DNA of 64,000 bases from the NCBI RefSeq assembly GCF_017948485.1, contig NZ_JAFFSX010000008.1, forward strand, positions 248,001 to 312,000, given 5' to 3'. The first letter of the stretch is position 1. Each line of letters begins with the position of its first letter. Below, piece after piece: positions 31,203 through 39,807 of the stretch. The DNA is from Streptomyces sp. GESEQ-35. Lineage in GTDB: Bacteria; Actinomycetota; Actinomycetes; Streptomycetales; Streptomycetaceae. The notes under the pieces are model-generated. The model was not told the DNA's origin and searched no databases. It saw only the letters and a list, made by a program, of their open reading frames with translations. Made by a program: the position numbers and the translations under genes.

Positions 31203-34019
31203 CTAGGCCATCTGCCGCCGCACCAGCTCATGCAGCCGCCCGCCCGTGTCCGCGAGCAGCTGCGCGGGCGGACCCTGCTGGGCGACCTTTCCGTCCTCCA
31301 TCACGATGACGCGGTCGGCGTCCAGCACCGTCGACAGACGGTGGGCGATGACGATGCGGGTGGCGTTGAGGGCATTGGTGCTCTCGATGACCGTGCGCTG
31401 CGTCTCGTTGTCGAGGGCGCTGGTCGCCTCGTCGAAGAAGAGGATGCGGGGCCGGCGGATCAGCGCCTGGGCGATCATCAGCCGCTGCCGCTGGCCGCCG
31501 GATATCGCACCGTTGCCCGCGACGATCGTGTGCAGGCCCATCGGCATCCGCTGGATGTCCTCGGCGAGCCCCGCCATCGCCGCCGCGGCCATCGCCTCCT
31601 CGGGCGTGTAGGGCTCGGTGCCGCAGATGACGTCCAGGATGGAGCCGGTGAAGGGCTGCGCGTGCTGGAGCACCACCCCGCACTGCCGGCGTACGGCGGA
31701 CTGATCGAGGGCCGCCAGGTCCTGGCCGTCGTACAGCACACTGCCCGAGACGGGTTTGTCGAAGCCGATGAGCAGGCGCAGCAGTGTCGACTTGCCGCAC
31801 CCGCTCGGGCCGACGATCGCCACGAACTCGCCCGGCCGCACCTGGAACGACACATCGTCCAGGACCAGCGGACCGTCGTCCGAGTACCGGAACGACAGCC
31901 GCCGCGTCTCGATCCCGCCGGACAGCGGCCCCGGCCGGGTGCTGGCCGTCCGCACCTCGGGCGTCGCGTCGAGGACCGGCCTGATCTCCTCGAACAGCGG
32001 CAGCGCGGCCACCGCCGAGACGAAGGCGCCGGTCAGCTGGGTGACGGAGGTGAGCAGCATCGTCACCGAGGTGTTGAAGGTGAGGAAGGCGGCCGCCGAC
32101 ATCTCGCCGCGTGCCGGTCCGGCAAGGAGCATGAACATCAGCAGGGTGCACAGCGGCAGATACACCGCGCTCAGCACCGCGTTGAGGTTCTTGATGTGGC
32201 CCGCCTTCTGCTGGAGCTCGCGGCTGCGGGCGAACTCGGACGCCCAGGCGCCGTAGGCGTAGTTCTCGGCCGCCGCCACGCGCAGCTTCGGCAGGCCGCG
32301 CAGCGTCTGGAACGCCTGGTTGTTCAGCTTGTTGCCGAGCACGACAAGACGGCGTTGCCAGCGCACCTGCCACAGCCCGAGCCCCAGGAACACGGCGGCG
32401 ATGACCACGAGCATGCCGATCGCGGCGAGGGCCATCGGGACGCTGTACCAGAACAGCAGCGCCAGGTTCATCACGCCGACCGTCAGTGACTGGGCGACCA
32501 CCGGGCCGACTCCCGCCATGAGACGGCGAATCGAGCTGATGCCCATCGCGGCGCTGGCCAGCTCGCCCGTCGACCGTTCGGTGAAGAACTTGGTCGGCAG
32601 CCGCAACAGGCGATCCCAGACCGCCGGTTGGAGGGTCGCCTCTATTCGCCCTTCCAGGCGGAGGATCGTCAGGTTCTGCAACAGCATGAAGGCAGCGGCC
32701 ACCACGCTGCTGACCATCACGGCCAGACAGACCTGCACGATCAGGGCGGTCTGGGCCTTCGGCACGAACTCACCGAGCACCTTGCCGGTCGCGATCGGCA
32801 CCAGCGCGCCGATGGCCACCGTGACGAGGCCGCTGAGGATGAGGTTCGTCAGATCGCCGCCCGTGCCCTGCATGCTGAACCGCAGCAGCCGCAGCGGACT
32901 GAGCCTGCGCTCCGGCAGCGGACGGTAGAACATCACCGCGCGCGGCTCGAACTCCTCCGCGTTGGCCTTCTCGATCGGGGTCTCCCGGCCGGTCGCCGGA
33001 TGGACGGCCACATATCCGCCGCGCCGCCACAGCAGCGCGACCGGCGCTCCGGACAGCGCCCGGTGGCCGACCATCGGTCCGACGTTGTCCCGCCACCAGC
33101 GGCCGTCCAGGCGTACGGCCCTGGTACGGACGCGGGAGGCGATCGCCACCTGCTCGACCGGGTCGAGGCGGTCGTTGCCGGTGTCGGCCTGGGTGGCCTC
33201 CACGAGGGGGATCCCGGCGGCCCGGGCGACGAGCTTGCACGCCGCGTAGCTGGCGTCCGCGTCGGCGGCCGTCGTGCGCTTCGCCGACGACTTGCCGATC
33301 GACGCGAGCAGCGTCCGGTCGGCCTCGGCGCGGACCGCCTCACCGGCCTTGATCCCGGCGGCCGTCCGGGTCTCGTGGCTGCGTTCCAGCTGTTCGATCC
33401 AGCGGTCCAGGGTGGCAAGGAGCCGGTACTGCTGGTCGACCATGCCCTGCCAGACACCCGGGTCCATCAGCAGGTCGGCGGCCGCCTCCGCGCCGTACAG
33501 CGAGCCGTACTGCACGCTGCCCGGCGGCACCTGCATCCAGAAGACGTCGTCGTCGGTGGGCGCGGCGGCCGAGTCACCGGCCATCGGCGCCTGGAAGAGG
33601 ATGGACAGGCTGCGGCCGACGCCGAGGGCGAGGGCGTACTCCAGCGGGCTCGTCGTCGGAGGCACGTACTGGGGGTTGCCGTACTCGTCGTACGACCAGG
33701 TCTGGGTGTTCGCAGGCTGGTACAGCTCGCGCAGCCCTATGCGGTGCACGACGCAGTCGCGTGACGGGCGGGCGACGAGTGTGTGTTGCGGCCCCGGGAC
33801 CGGGCCGAGCAGCAGTGAGCCCGTCTCCAGGCGGCCGAGGTGGTGCCAGTGGCCCTGTTGCCGGGCGTCGACCGCGAACAGGTCCATGGCGCCGGACGCG
33901 ACCAGCCACAGCACCTGTGGGCCTTCGAGGTCGAGGCGGTTGAGTCCGGCGCAGTCGATCGGCGTGCCCAGCGAACCGAGCGCGCCGAGGACCAGGTCGC
34001 CCTCGTGGACGGACGTCAT
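31203..34019 (-). CDS. NHLP-type export ABC transporter 2 (permease/ATPase with N-terminal regulatory region)
   Basis: 938 aa, starting 1 nt after the stop of the upstream transporter. Residues ~1-380 form a soluble region beginning with a cyclic-nucleotide-binding-like beta fold (GSLLLGPVPGPQHTLVARPSRDCVVHRIGL). Six TM helices lie at about 395-700, then the ATPase: Walker A VGPSGCGKST, signature ISGGQRQR, Walker B ILFFDEATSALD and H-loop IAHRLS. This layout is that of the NHLM/NHLP bacteriocin-system ABC protein without peptidase. With the C39-containing partner at 34021 it should form a heteromeric exporter for the peptide at 37165. Confidence 0.93.
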   Translation of the reverse strand: MTSVHEGDLVLGALGSLGTPIDCAGLNRLDLEGPQVLWLVASGAMDLFAVDARQQGHWHHLGRLETGSLLLGPVPGPQHTLVARPSRDCVVHRIGLRELYQPANTQTWSYDEYGNPQYVPPTTSPLEYALALGVGRSLSILFQAPMAGDSAAAPTDDDVFWMQVPPGSVQYGSLYGAEAAADLLMDPGVWQGMVDQQYRLLATLDRWIEQLERSHETRTAAGIKAGEAVRAEADRTLLASIGKSSAKRTTAADADASYAACKLVARAAGIPLVEATQADTGNDRLDPVEQVAIASRVRTRAVRLDGRWWRDNVGPMVGHRALSGAPVALLWRRGGYVAVHPATGRETPIEKANAEEFEPRAVMFYRPLPERRLSPLRLLRFSMQGTGGDLTNLILSGLVTVAIGALVPIATGKVLGEFVPKAQTALIVQVCLAVMVSSVVAAAFMLLQNLTILRLEGRIEATLQPAVWDRLLRLPTKFFTERSTGELASAAMGISSIRRLMAGVGPVVAQSLTVGVMNLALLFWYSVPMALAAIGMLVVIAAVFLGLGLWQVRWQRRLVVLGNKLNNQAFQTLRGLPKLRVAAAENYAYGAWASEFARSRELQQKAGHIKNLNAVLSAVYLPLCTLLMFMLLAGPARGEMSAAAFLTFNTSVTMLLTSVTQLTGAFVSAVAALPLFEEIRPVLDATPEVRTASTRPGPLSGGIETRRLSFRYSDDGPLVLDDVSFQVRPGEFVAIVGPSGCGKSTLLRLLIGFDKPVSGSVLYDGQDLAALDQSAVRRQCGVVLQHAQPFTGSILDVICGTEPYTPEEAMAAAAMAGLAEDIQRMPMGLHTIVAGNGAISGGQRQRLMIAQALIRRPRILFFDEATSALDNETQRTVIESTNALNATRIVIAHRLSTVLDADRVIVMEDGKVAQQGPPAQLLADTGGRLHELVRRQMA

Positions 34020-34020
34020 C

Positions 34021-36243
34021 TCACCGCTCCTTGACCAGCGCGGCGTAGGCGCCGCCCGCTGTGACCAGGGCGTCGTGCCGCCCGCGTTCCACGATCGTGC
34101 CGTGCTCGAGTACGACGATCTCGTCGCTGTCGCGCACGGTGCTGAGCCGGTGGGCGATCACCACGCAGGCGCAGCCGCGCTTGCGCAGGTTGTCCATGAC
34201 CATCAGCTCGGTCTCGGCGTCCAGGGCGCTCGTCACCTCGTCCAGGACGAGAATGCTCGGCCTGCGGACCAGTGCCCTGGCGATCTCCAGACGTTGCCGC
34301 TGCCCACCGGAGAAGTTCCGGCCGTCCTGTTCCACCCGGCTCTGGATCCCGCCCGGCCGGCGCATGATGACGTCGTACAGGGCCGCGTCCCGCAGCGCCT
34401 CCACCACCGCCTCGTCGGAGATCGACGGGTCCCACAGCGCCACGTTGTCGCGGACGCTGCCCTCGAAGAGGAAGACGTCCTGGTCGACGAAGGAGACGGA
34501 GGCGGCGAGCGCGCCGCGCGGGATGTCGTCGAGTCGCTGGTCGTCGATGCGGATCACGCCGTCCCACGGCGTGTACAGGCCCGAGATCAGCCGGGACACC
34601 GTGGACTTGCCGCTGCCGGAGCCGCCGACCAGCGCGACCTGCTGGCCGGGGCCCACGGTCAGGTCGAAGCCGGTGAGCAGGGGCTTGTCGAGCGGGTTGT
34701 AGCCGAAGGTGATGTTCTGTAGCTCGACATGACCGTGCAGACGGCGCGTCGAGTCGCCGGTGCCGGAGCGGGCGTACAGCGGGTCGGCCTGGAAGTTCTC
34801 GACGTCCTTCAGGCGGGCCACGTCCGCGGCGAAGTCCTGGATGCGGCCCGCGACGCCGTTGAGGCGGGTGATCGGCGCGGTGAAGCGGACCACGAGGGCC
34901 TGGAAGGCGACCAGCAGGCCGACGGATATGCCGCCCTCGATCGCCCGCATACCGCCGATCCACAGGATCAGCGCGCTGTTGAGGGTCGCGAGCGTCGGTG
35001 CGACCACGCCCAGCCAGGCGCTCGGCACACCGAGCCGCTGCTGTTCCTCCAGCGTGGTGGCGTGCTGGCCGGCCCACTTGCGGAAGTAGCCGTCCTCGCC
35101 GCCGGTCGCCTTCATCGTCTCGATCAGCTGGAGGCCGGTGTAGGCGGTGTTGGTGAGCCGGGCGCTGTCCGCACGCAGCTTCGCCGTCCGGGTCGCGCGG
35201 AGCCGGATGACGACCCGCATCGCCACCACGTTCAGCAGCGCGACGCCGATGCCGACGAACGTGAGCTGCGGATCGTAGGTGTAGAGGAGAACCGCGTAGA
35301 GCACGACGACCACCGCGTCCACGCCCGCCGCAGCGAGGTCGCGGGCCAGTGTCTCCGCGACCTGGTCGTTGGACTGGAGGCGCTGCACCAGGTCGGCCGG
35401 GCTGCGCTGGGAGAAGAACGTCACCGGCAGCCGCAGCAGATGGCGCAGGAAGCGGGCGCTGGACAGGGTGGAGGAGATGATCCGGCCGCGCAGCAGGTTC
35501 GCCTGCTGGAGCCAGGTCAGCACAAGGGTGAGCAGGACGCAGGTCCCCATCGACGCGAACAGCACCCCGAGCAGGGAGGTCTGCCCCCCGATCAGGAACA
35601 TGTCGATGTATGTGCGGCTCAGCGCGGGCACCGACGCGCCGACCACGACCAGCAGCAGGCTCGCCAGCACCGCGGCGGGCATCGTGCCCGCGGTGCCGCG
35701 CAGCCGGGCGGGCATCGCACCCAGGACGCCCGGTTTCCGGCCGCCCTTCTCGAAGTCCTCGCCCGGCTCCATGACCAGGACGACGCCGGTGAAGCTGGAG
35801 TCGAAGTCCTCCATGGGCACGAAGCGGCGGCCCTTGCCGGGGTCGTTGATGTAGACCCCGCGGCGGCCGAAGCGGCGCCCCATGCCGTCGTAGACGACGT
35901 AGTGGTTGAACTCCCAGAACAGGATCGCCGGCGCCTTCACCCCGGCGAGCGCCGCGGTGTCCATCTGCATGCCCTTGGCCGTCAGGCCGTAGCTGCGCGC
36001 CGCCTTCAGCAGATTGCTGGCGCGCGAGCCGTCCCGGGACACGCCGCACGCGATGCGCAGCTCCTCCAGCGGGACATGCCGTCCGAAGTGGCCGAGCACC
36101 ATCGCGAGGGATGCGGCGCCGCACTCGACGGCCTCCATCTGGAGCACGGTCGGTGTACGGACCGTCTTGCCCCGGCCCTTGGGCACCGGGCGCTTCGGCG
36201 GCGCGGCACGGCGCCGGCTGCGGGTCTCCTGCGCGGCGCTCAC
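34021..36243 (-). CDS. NHLP-type C39 peptidase-containing ABC transporter 1 (peptidase/permease/ATPase)
   Basis: 740 aa from GTG 36243, which overlaps the stop of the HlyD-like gene (GTGA). N-terminal C39 papain-like peptidase: QMEAVECGAASLAM with C41, H114 in FWEFNHYVVYDG and D134 in YINDPGKG. Such domains cut leaders after a double glycine. The TM domain follows (~180-460), then an ATPase with GGSGSGKST, FSGGQRQR, ILVLDEVTSALDAE and IAHRLSTV. It should cleave the precursor peptide after its GG during export across the membrane. Confidence 0.95.
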   Translation of the reverse strand: MSAAQETRSRRRAAPPKRPVPKGRGKTVRTPTVLQMEAVECGAASLAMVLGHFGRHVPLEELRIACGVSRDGSRASNLLKAARSYGLTAKGMQMDTAALAGVKAPAILFWEFNHYVVYDGMGRRFGRRGVYINDPGKGRRFVPMEDFDSSFTGVVLVMEPGEDFEKGGRKPGVLGAMPARLRGTAGTMPAAVLASLLLVVVGASVPALSRTYIDMFLIGGQTSLLGVLFASMGTCVLLTLVLTWLQQANLLRGRIISSTLSSARFLRHLLRLPVTFFSQRSPADLVQRLQSNDQVAETLARDLAAAGVDAVVVVLYAVLLYTYDPQLTFVGIGVALLNVVAMRVVIRLRATRTAKLRADSARLTNTAYTGLQLIETMKATGGEDGYFRKWAGQHATTLEEQQRLGVPSAWLGVVAPTLATLNSALILWIGGMRAIEGGISVGLLVAFQALVVRFTAPITRLNGVAGRIQDFAADVARLKDVENFQADPLYARSGTGDSTRRLHGHVELQNITFGYNPLDKPLLTGFDLTVGPGQQVALVGGSGSGKSTVSRLISGLYTPWDGVIRIDDQRLDDIPRGALAASVSFVDQDVFLFEGSVRDNVALWDPSISDEAVVEALRDAALYDVIMRRPGGIQSRVEQDGRNFSGGQRQRLEIARALVRRPSILVLDEVTSALDAETELMVMDNLRKRGCACVVIAHRLSTVRDSDEIVVLEHGTIVERGRHDALVTAGGAYAALVKER

Positions 36244-37046
36244 GGCAGCATCCAGTCGACGGGACGCTGATCGGTCAGCCGGATCTGGCCTTCGGCCGAG
36301 GTCATGGAGGTGAGGGTGAACGGCGGCCCGTCCGCGGACGACCATTTGTAGCCGCTCTTCGTGCTCGACCGTTTGTCGAGGCTGACGAGTACGGCCACCG
36401 GCCTGCCGTCCTTGGTGAACTGCTCGCCCAGCTGGCTGTCCCCGAGGAACGCGGCGATCTGCTGGGCCGACTGCGCCGAGCGGTCCACCGACTTCACATG
36501 GCCGCGCAGCACGCCGTACTCCTGGGTCGGCACCGACTGGACGGTCAGGTCGACGGCCGCGTTCGCGGGGATGGAGGCCGCGTTCTCGGCGGGCACGTAC
36601 ACGGTCGCGTACAGCGGGTCCTTGGCGCGGGCGGCCTTCTCCACGGAGGCGACGTTCGCGCCGGTGGAGATGATCTGCCCGATGGTGGCGGCGAGCGCGG
36701 TGAGGCGGCCTGCGGCGATCGTGCGGACGACGGTGTCGCCCTGGCTCGTACGGACCTTCAGCACCGGCGAGTTCGCGGGCAGCTGCTTGCCCTCCTCGGC
36801 GAGGATCGCGGTGACCTGGCCCGCTACCGGGCTCTGAAGGATGTAGCTGCCCTGGCCGTGCGTGAGGATGGCGGGCGCGCTGACCGTGGAGGCCACCGAA
36901 CCGGTCACCGCCCACACCGAGGCGGCCGCCATGACGACCACCGTCACAGAGAGGACGAGCCAGCCCTGCGGGCGGGCGAAACGCACCGGAAGGTCCAGCT
37001 CTTCCGGCGACTGGAGCTTGGCGAGGGCCTGCTGGCGGAACTGCAC
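36240..37046 (-). CDS. HlyD-family / NHLP system secretion (membrane fusion) protein
   Basis: 268 aa from GTG 37046, chosen because GAGGGAAAG lies 8 nt upstream; a TTG 21 nt earlier is in frame. A short cytoplasmic N-terminus, one TM helix (~30-52, WLVLSVTVVVMAAASVWAV) and an extracytoplasmic part with biotinyl-lipoyl-like halves (SYILQSPVAGQVTAILAEEGKQL; GANVASVEKAARAKDPLYATVYV). In a Gram-positive cell it probably stabilises the exporter pair on the outer face. It is translationally coupled to the peptidase transporter and separated from the precursor gene by a hairpin. Confidence 0.9.
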   Translation of the reverse strand: MQFRQQALAKLQSPEELDLPVRFARPQGWLVLSVTVVVMAAASVWAVTGSVASTVSAPAILTHGQGSYILQSPVAGQVTAILAEEGKQLPANSPVLKVRTSQGDTVVRTIAAGRLTALAATIGQIISTGANVASVEKAARAKDPLYATVYVPAENAASIPANAAVDLTVQSVPTQEYGVLRGHVKSVDRSAQSAQQIAAFLGDSQLGEQFTKDGRPVAVLVSLDKRSSTKSGYKWSSADGPPFTLTSMTSAEGQIRLTDQRPVDWMLP

Positions 37047-37118
37047 GGAACTTTCCCTCACCTGCAAACGACAACGGACCGGCTCTCACGAACCGGCTGG
37101 ATGATGACATCCGAAAGA

Positions 37119-37143
37119 CCCGGAGCCATGGCTCGGCTCCGGG
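37119..37143 (-). terminator. Hairpin between precursor peptide and exporter genes (attenuating terminator)
   Basis: CCCGGAGCC (37119-37127) pairs with GGCTCCGGG (37135-37143) around a 7-nt loop. On the minus strand it lies 21 nt after the peptide stop and is followed by TCTTTC, so partial termination would give more peptide mRNA than transporter mRNA. Confidence 0.65.
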
Positions 37144-37164
37144 ACTCTACGGCACTGGGTGCGA

Positions 37165-37380
37165 TCAGAGACCGGCGACCAGGCTGGTGACCGGCGCGGT
37201 GTTCAGGCCGGTGACACCCTCGACGGTGCCGACGACGGTGTCGACCAGGCCGGAAACCGGAGCAATGCCATCGACGATGCCGGTGACGGTGCCAAGGGCG
37301 TTCACGGACAGGCCGCCGGAGACGTTGTCCAGCTCGGCGTCCGAGATCTCGACGGTCTCAACCTGGGGGGTGGAGTTCAT
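37165..37380 (-). CDS. Double-glycine leader precursor peptide with cysteine-free core
   Basis: 71 aa. The leader (1-23) ends ISDAELDNVSGG, matching the C39 recognition pattern (LxxVxGG), so cleavage is predicted after G23. The 48-residue core has no Cys, Lys, Arg or aromatic residue; it is made mostly of Gly, Val, Thr, Leu, Ala and Ser with three acidic residues, and has loose repeats of the form (S/T)G(I/L)VD. Genome annotation often names such peptides lantipeptides, but thioether rings are impossible without Cys. The gene is first in the exporter operon. Product activity is unknown: bacteriocin, signal or surface peptide are all possible. Confidence 0.88.
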   Translation of the reverse strand: MNSTPQVETVEISDAELDNVSGGLSVNALGTVTGIVDGIAPVSGLVDTVVGTVEGVTGLNTAPVTSLVAGL

Positions 37381-37837
37381 GATGGAACTTCCCTTCGTAT
37401 GGATATTTCACAAGGGGGGAGCGGCCCCCTTCTGGGGACAGACCGAAGGCCGCGAACCGCAGGTGCCGGGCACCCGTCTCCGGGTTCCCTTCGCGGCCCC
37501 CGCGGTGCAACGGATCAAAGCACGCGGCCACCGTGGGCTTCCAATCAACCAACCGCCTCACCAGGGCACTTGAGTCCCACAGGCCCCGATCCGTGCAGGA
37601 GTGCGCACGGCTCGGTGGCGAGTTCTTCACATCCGGCACGGCATTGGCGCGCGCCACCCCCTTCCGGACGTACAGGCGAATCCGACACTCCGGCCGCAAA
37701 GGCGTGCCGTGGGGCGTGGGATTGTGCAGAACCTTCGCTTCCGGTGACTTGGTTGCGTATTGAATGTGCAGATTCGCTGAAGCCGGGATTCCGATCGTGA
37801 TTCGAAACGGACCGTCAGCGATCGAATACTGAACGTG
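37381..37837. other. 457-bp region upstream of the precursor peptide gene
   Basis: It should contain the promoter and leader of the peptide operon and the end region of the thioesterase gene. A long hairpin lies at 37448-37498. Base composition is less GC-rich between about 37650 and 37830. I see no supported gene here. Confidence 0.5.
37448..37498 (-). other. Structured element in the leader of the precursor peptide mRNA
   Basis: GGCCGCGAA (37448-37456) pairs perfectly with TTCGCGGCC (37490-37498), and within it GGTGC (37462-37466) pairs with GCACC (37470-37474). The stem base lies about 68 nt before the peptide start, so it may be a leader-RNA structure controlling stability or translation, or a terminator from upstream. 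Confidence 0.5.
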
Positions 37838-38251
37838 TCAGCTCAGAAGGGCATAGACAGTGCTCGCGTGCGCGGCGAGTTCACCCGAACTCGCATCGGT
37901 CATCGAGATGTCGGCGAACGCCATACGGCGGCCCAGCTTGGTCACCACCGATTCGATCAAGACATCCGCACCGGTCACCGCCCGCTGGAAGGACGTGGAC
38001 TGCTGCACCGTGGTCAGCGGCCCATAGCCGCCTCGTGCCGCGGACACGGCGATCACGGTGGCCGTGTCCGCGGCGGCCATCAGGGCCTGCCCCGACAGCG
38101 CGCCACCCTCCCGGGCCAGCCGCTGTGACCAGGGCAGTCGCAGGATCGCGCGGTGGCCGTCCAGTGTCTCCACCGACAGGCCCAGTTCGAGGACCCATGG
38201 GGCGAAGTTGTCGGCGAGGATCTTGTCGGCTTCGGCGGTCGTCATCGTCAT
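37838..38251 (-). CDS. PaaI-type hotdog-fold thioesterase
   Basis: 137 aa from ATG 38251. REGGALSGQALMAAADTATVIAV is the central hotdog helix region with the usual acidic residue, and TTVQQSTSFQRAVTGADVLIESVVTKLGRRMAFADI the following strands. These enzymes hydrolyse acyl- or aryl-CoA thioesters. It is transcribed in the same direction as the peptide operon but 457 bp upstream, so it may be independent. It diverges from the secreted protease gene. Confidence 0.85.
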   Translation of the reverse strand: MTMTTAEADKILADNFAPWVLELGLSVETLDGHRAILRLPWSQRLAREGGALSGQALMAAADTATVIAVSAARGGYGPLTTVQQSTSFQRAVTGADVLIESVVTKLGRRMAFADISMTDASSGELAAHASTVYALLS

Positions 38252-38423
38252 ATGGGCGATTGTTCCCAGCGCCGGACCGCCGGACGCCGGCCGTGGCCGA
38301 ATCGGCGCACTCCGTAAGGGGAATTGAACGCCCCGCGCGCCTCCTGCGTACCTCCTGCCATCCAGGCGCCCCAACAGTTGCCGCCCGGCAGCGCAGACCC
38401 CGTCCCCCAGGAGGTCGAGAAGT

Positions 38424-39701
38424 TTGAGTCACAAGCGAATTCCGAAGCGCAAGGCCGCGATAGCGGCGGGCAGCGTCGTGGCGCTCGGCGCGGCCGCGAT
38501 CCTGCTGCCCCACGCGAACGCGTCCCAGGACGGCGCGTCGGACGCCGCCGCGCCCAAGACACTGAAGGCGGCGGACGCCTCGGATCTCGCCTCGCAGCTC
38601 CAAGGGCTGCTCGGCGACGCCTTCGCCGGTTCCTATTACGACGCCGCAGAGCAGCAGCTGATCATCAACGTGATCGGCGACAACAACCAGGTGATCGTGG
38701 AGGCCGAGGAGGCCGGCGCGAAGGTCCGCCAGGTCGACAACAGCATGGCCGAACTGGCGTCCGGCGCCCAGACGCTGAAGGCCGAGGCGACCATCCCCGG
38801 CACCGCATGGGCCGTCGACCCGCGCACCAACAAGATCCAGGTCACCGCCGACTCCACGGTCACCGGCGCCAATTGGGACAGACTGGAATCGACCGTCCAG
38901 AGCCTCGGTGCGGACATGGCGTCCGTCAAGAAGTCCGCGGGCACCTTCAAGACGTTCGCGTCGGGCGGCGACGCCATCTTCGGCGGCGGCGCACGCTGCT
39001 CGCTCGGCTTCAACGTCACCGCCGGCGACGGCAGCCCCGCCTTCCTCACCGCGGGCCACTGCGGTGTCGCGGCCGCAGAGTGGTCGGACTCCGAGGCCGG
39101 GGCGCCGGTCGCCACCGTCGACCAGGCCGTCTTCCCCGGCGAGGGCGACTTCGCGCTCGTCAAGTACGACGACCCGGCGACCGAGGCCCCGAGCGAGGTC
39201 AACCTCGGCGACCAGACCGTCCCGATCACCCAGGCCGCGGAGGCCGCCGTCGGCCAGGCGGTGTTCCGGATGGGCAGCACCACCGGCCTCGCCGACGGCA
39301 CCGTCACCGGTCTCGACGCCACGGTGAACTACCCCGAGGGCACCGTCACCGGGCTCATCCAGACGGACGTCTGCGCCGAGCCCGGCGACAGCGGCGGCTC
39401 GATGTTCACCCAGGAAGGCAGCGCCATCGGCCTGACCTCCGGCGGCAGCGGCGACTGCACGGTCGGCGGCGAGACGTTCTTCCAGCCGGTCACCACCGCG
39501 CTGGAGGCGGTCGGTGCGACCCTCGGCGACGCGGCGGGTGGCGCCGCCGGTGACGAGGCGGGCGCGGGCGAGGAAGCCGGAGCGGGCGAGGAAGCCGGTG
39601 CCGGTGAAGAGGTCGCCCCCGGTGAGGAAGCCGGCAACGGCAACGCCGATGGCACGGGCAACGGCCTCGGTGAGATCGTCGGCAACGGCGTCGGGAACTG
39701 A
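38424..39701 (+). CDS. Secreted S1 (chymotrypsin-like) serine protease with acidic Ala/Gly/Glu tail
   Basis: 425 aa, TTG start with AGGAGG 9 nt upstream. Signal peptide to about residue 34 (LPHANASQ), then a propeptide of about 150 residues of the alpha-lytic protease type. Catalytic triad H212 (LTAGHC), D242 (EGDFALVKYD) and S323 (EPGDSGGS). The final ~60 residues are an unusual tail with three GAGEEA-type repeats and Gly/Asn-rich sequence. It resembles the SalO/streptogrisin-like proteases. A homologue near an NHLP-type cluster exists in S. coelicolor as far as I recall, so it may be linked to the peptide system. Confidence 0.93.
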   Translation: MSHKRIPKRKAAIAAGSVVALGAAAILLPHANASQDGASDAAAPKTLKAADASDLASQLQGLLGDAFAGSYYDAAEQQLIINVIGDNNQVIVEAEEAGAKVRQVDNSMAELASGAQTLKAEATIPGTAWAVDPRTNKIQVTADSTVTGANWDRLESTVQSLGADMASVKKSAGTFKTFASGGDAIFGGGARCSLGFNVTAGDGSPAFLTAGHCGVAAAEWSDSEAGAPVATVDQAVFPGEGDFALVKYDDPATEAPSEVNLGDQTVPITQAAEAAVGQAVFRMGSTTGLADGTVTGLDATVNYPEGTVTGLIQTDVCAEPGDSGGSMFTQEGSAIGLTSGGSGDCTVGGETFFQPVTTALEAVGATLGDAAGGAAGDEAGAGEEAGAGEEAGAGEEVAPGEEAGNGNADGTGNGLGEIVGNGVGN

Positions 39702-39744
39702 CACACCGATTCCGACGCACGGATCCGAATCGATCCGCAGGAAC

Positions 39745-39778
39745 GTGGTTCGGCCCTCCGGCGGGAGGGCCGGACCAC
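39745..39778. terminator. Bidirectional terminator between the protease and SpoIIE-type genes
   Basis: GTGGTTCGGCCCTCC (39745-39759) and GGAGGGCCGGACCAC (39764-39778) form a 15-bp stem with one G-T pair and a 4-nt loop, 44 nt after the protease stop and 30 nt beyond the convergent gene's stop. Confidence 0.85.
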
Positions 39779-39807
39779 CTCTGTGCAGGGGCGGCGATGA
39801 AACCCCC

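Noticed and set aside
37165..37380. Lanthipeptide precursor
   Set aside because: No cysteine in the core and no LanM, LanB or LanC-type gene nearby, so thioether rings cannot form.
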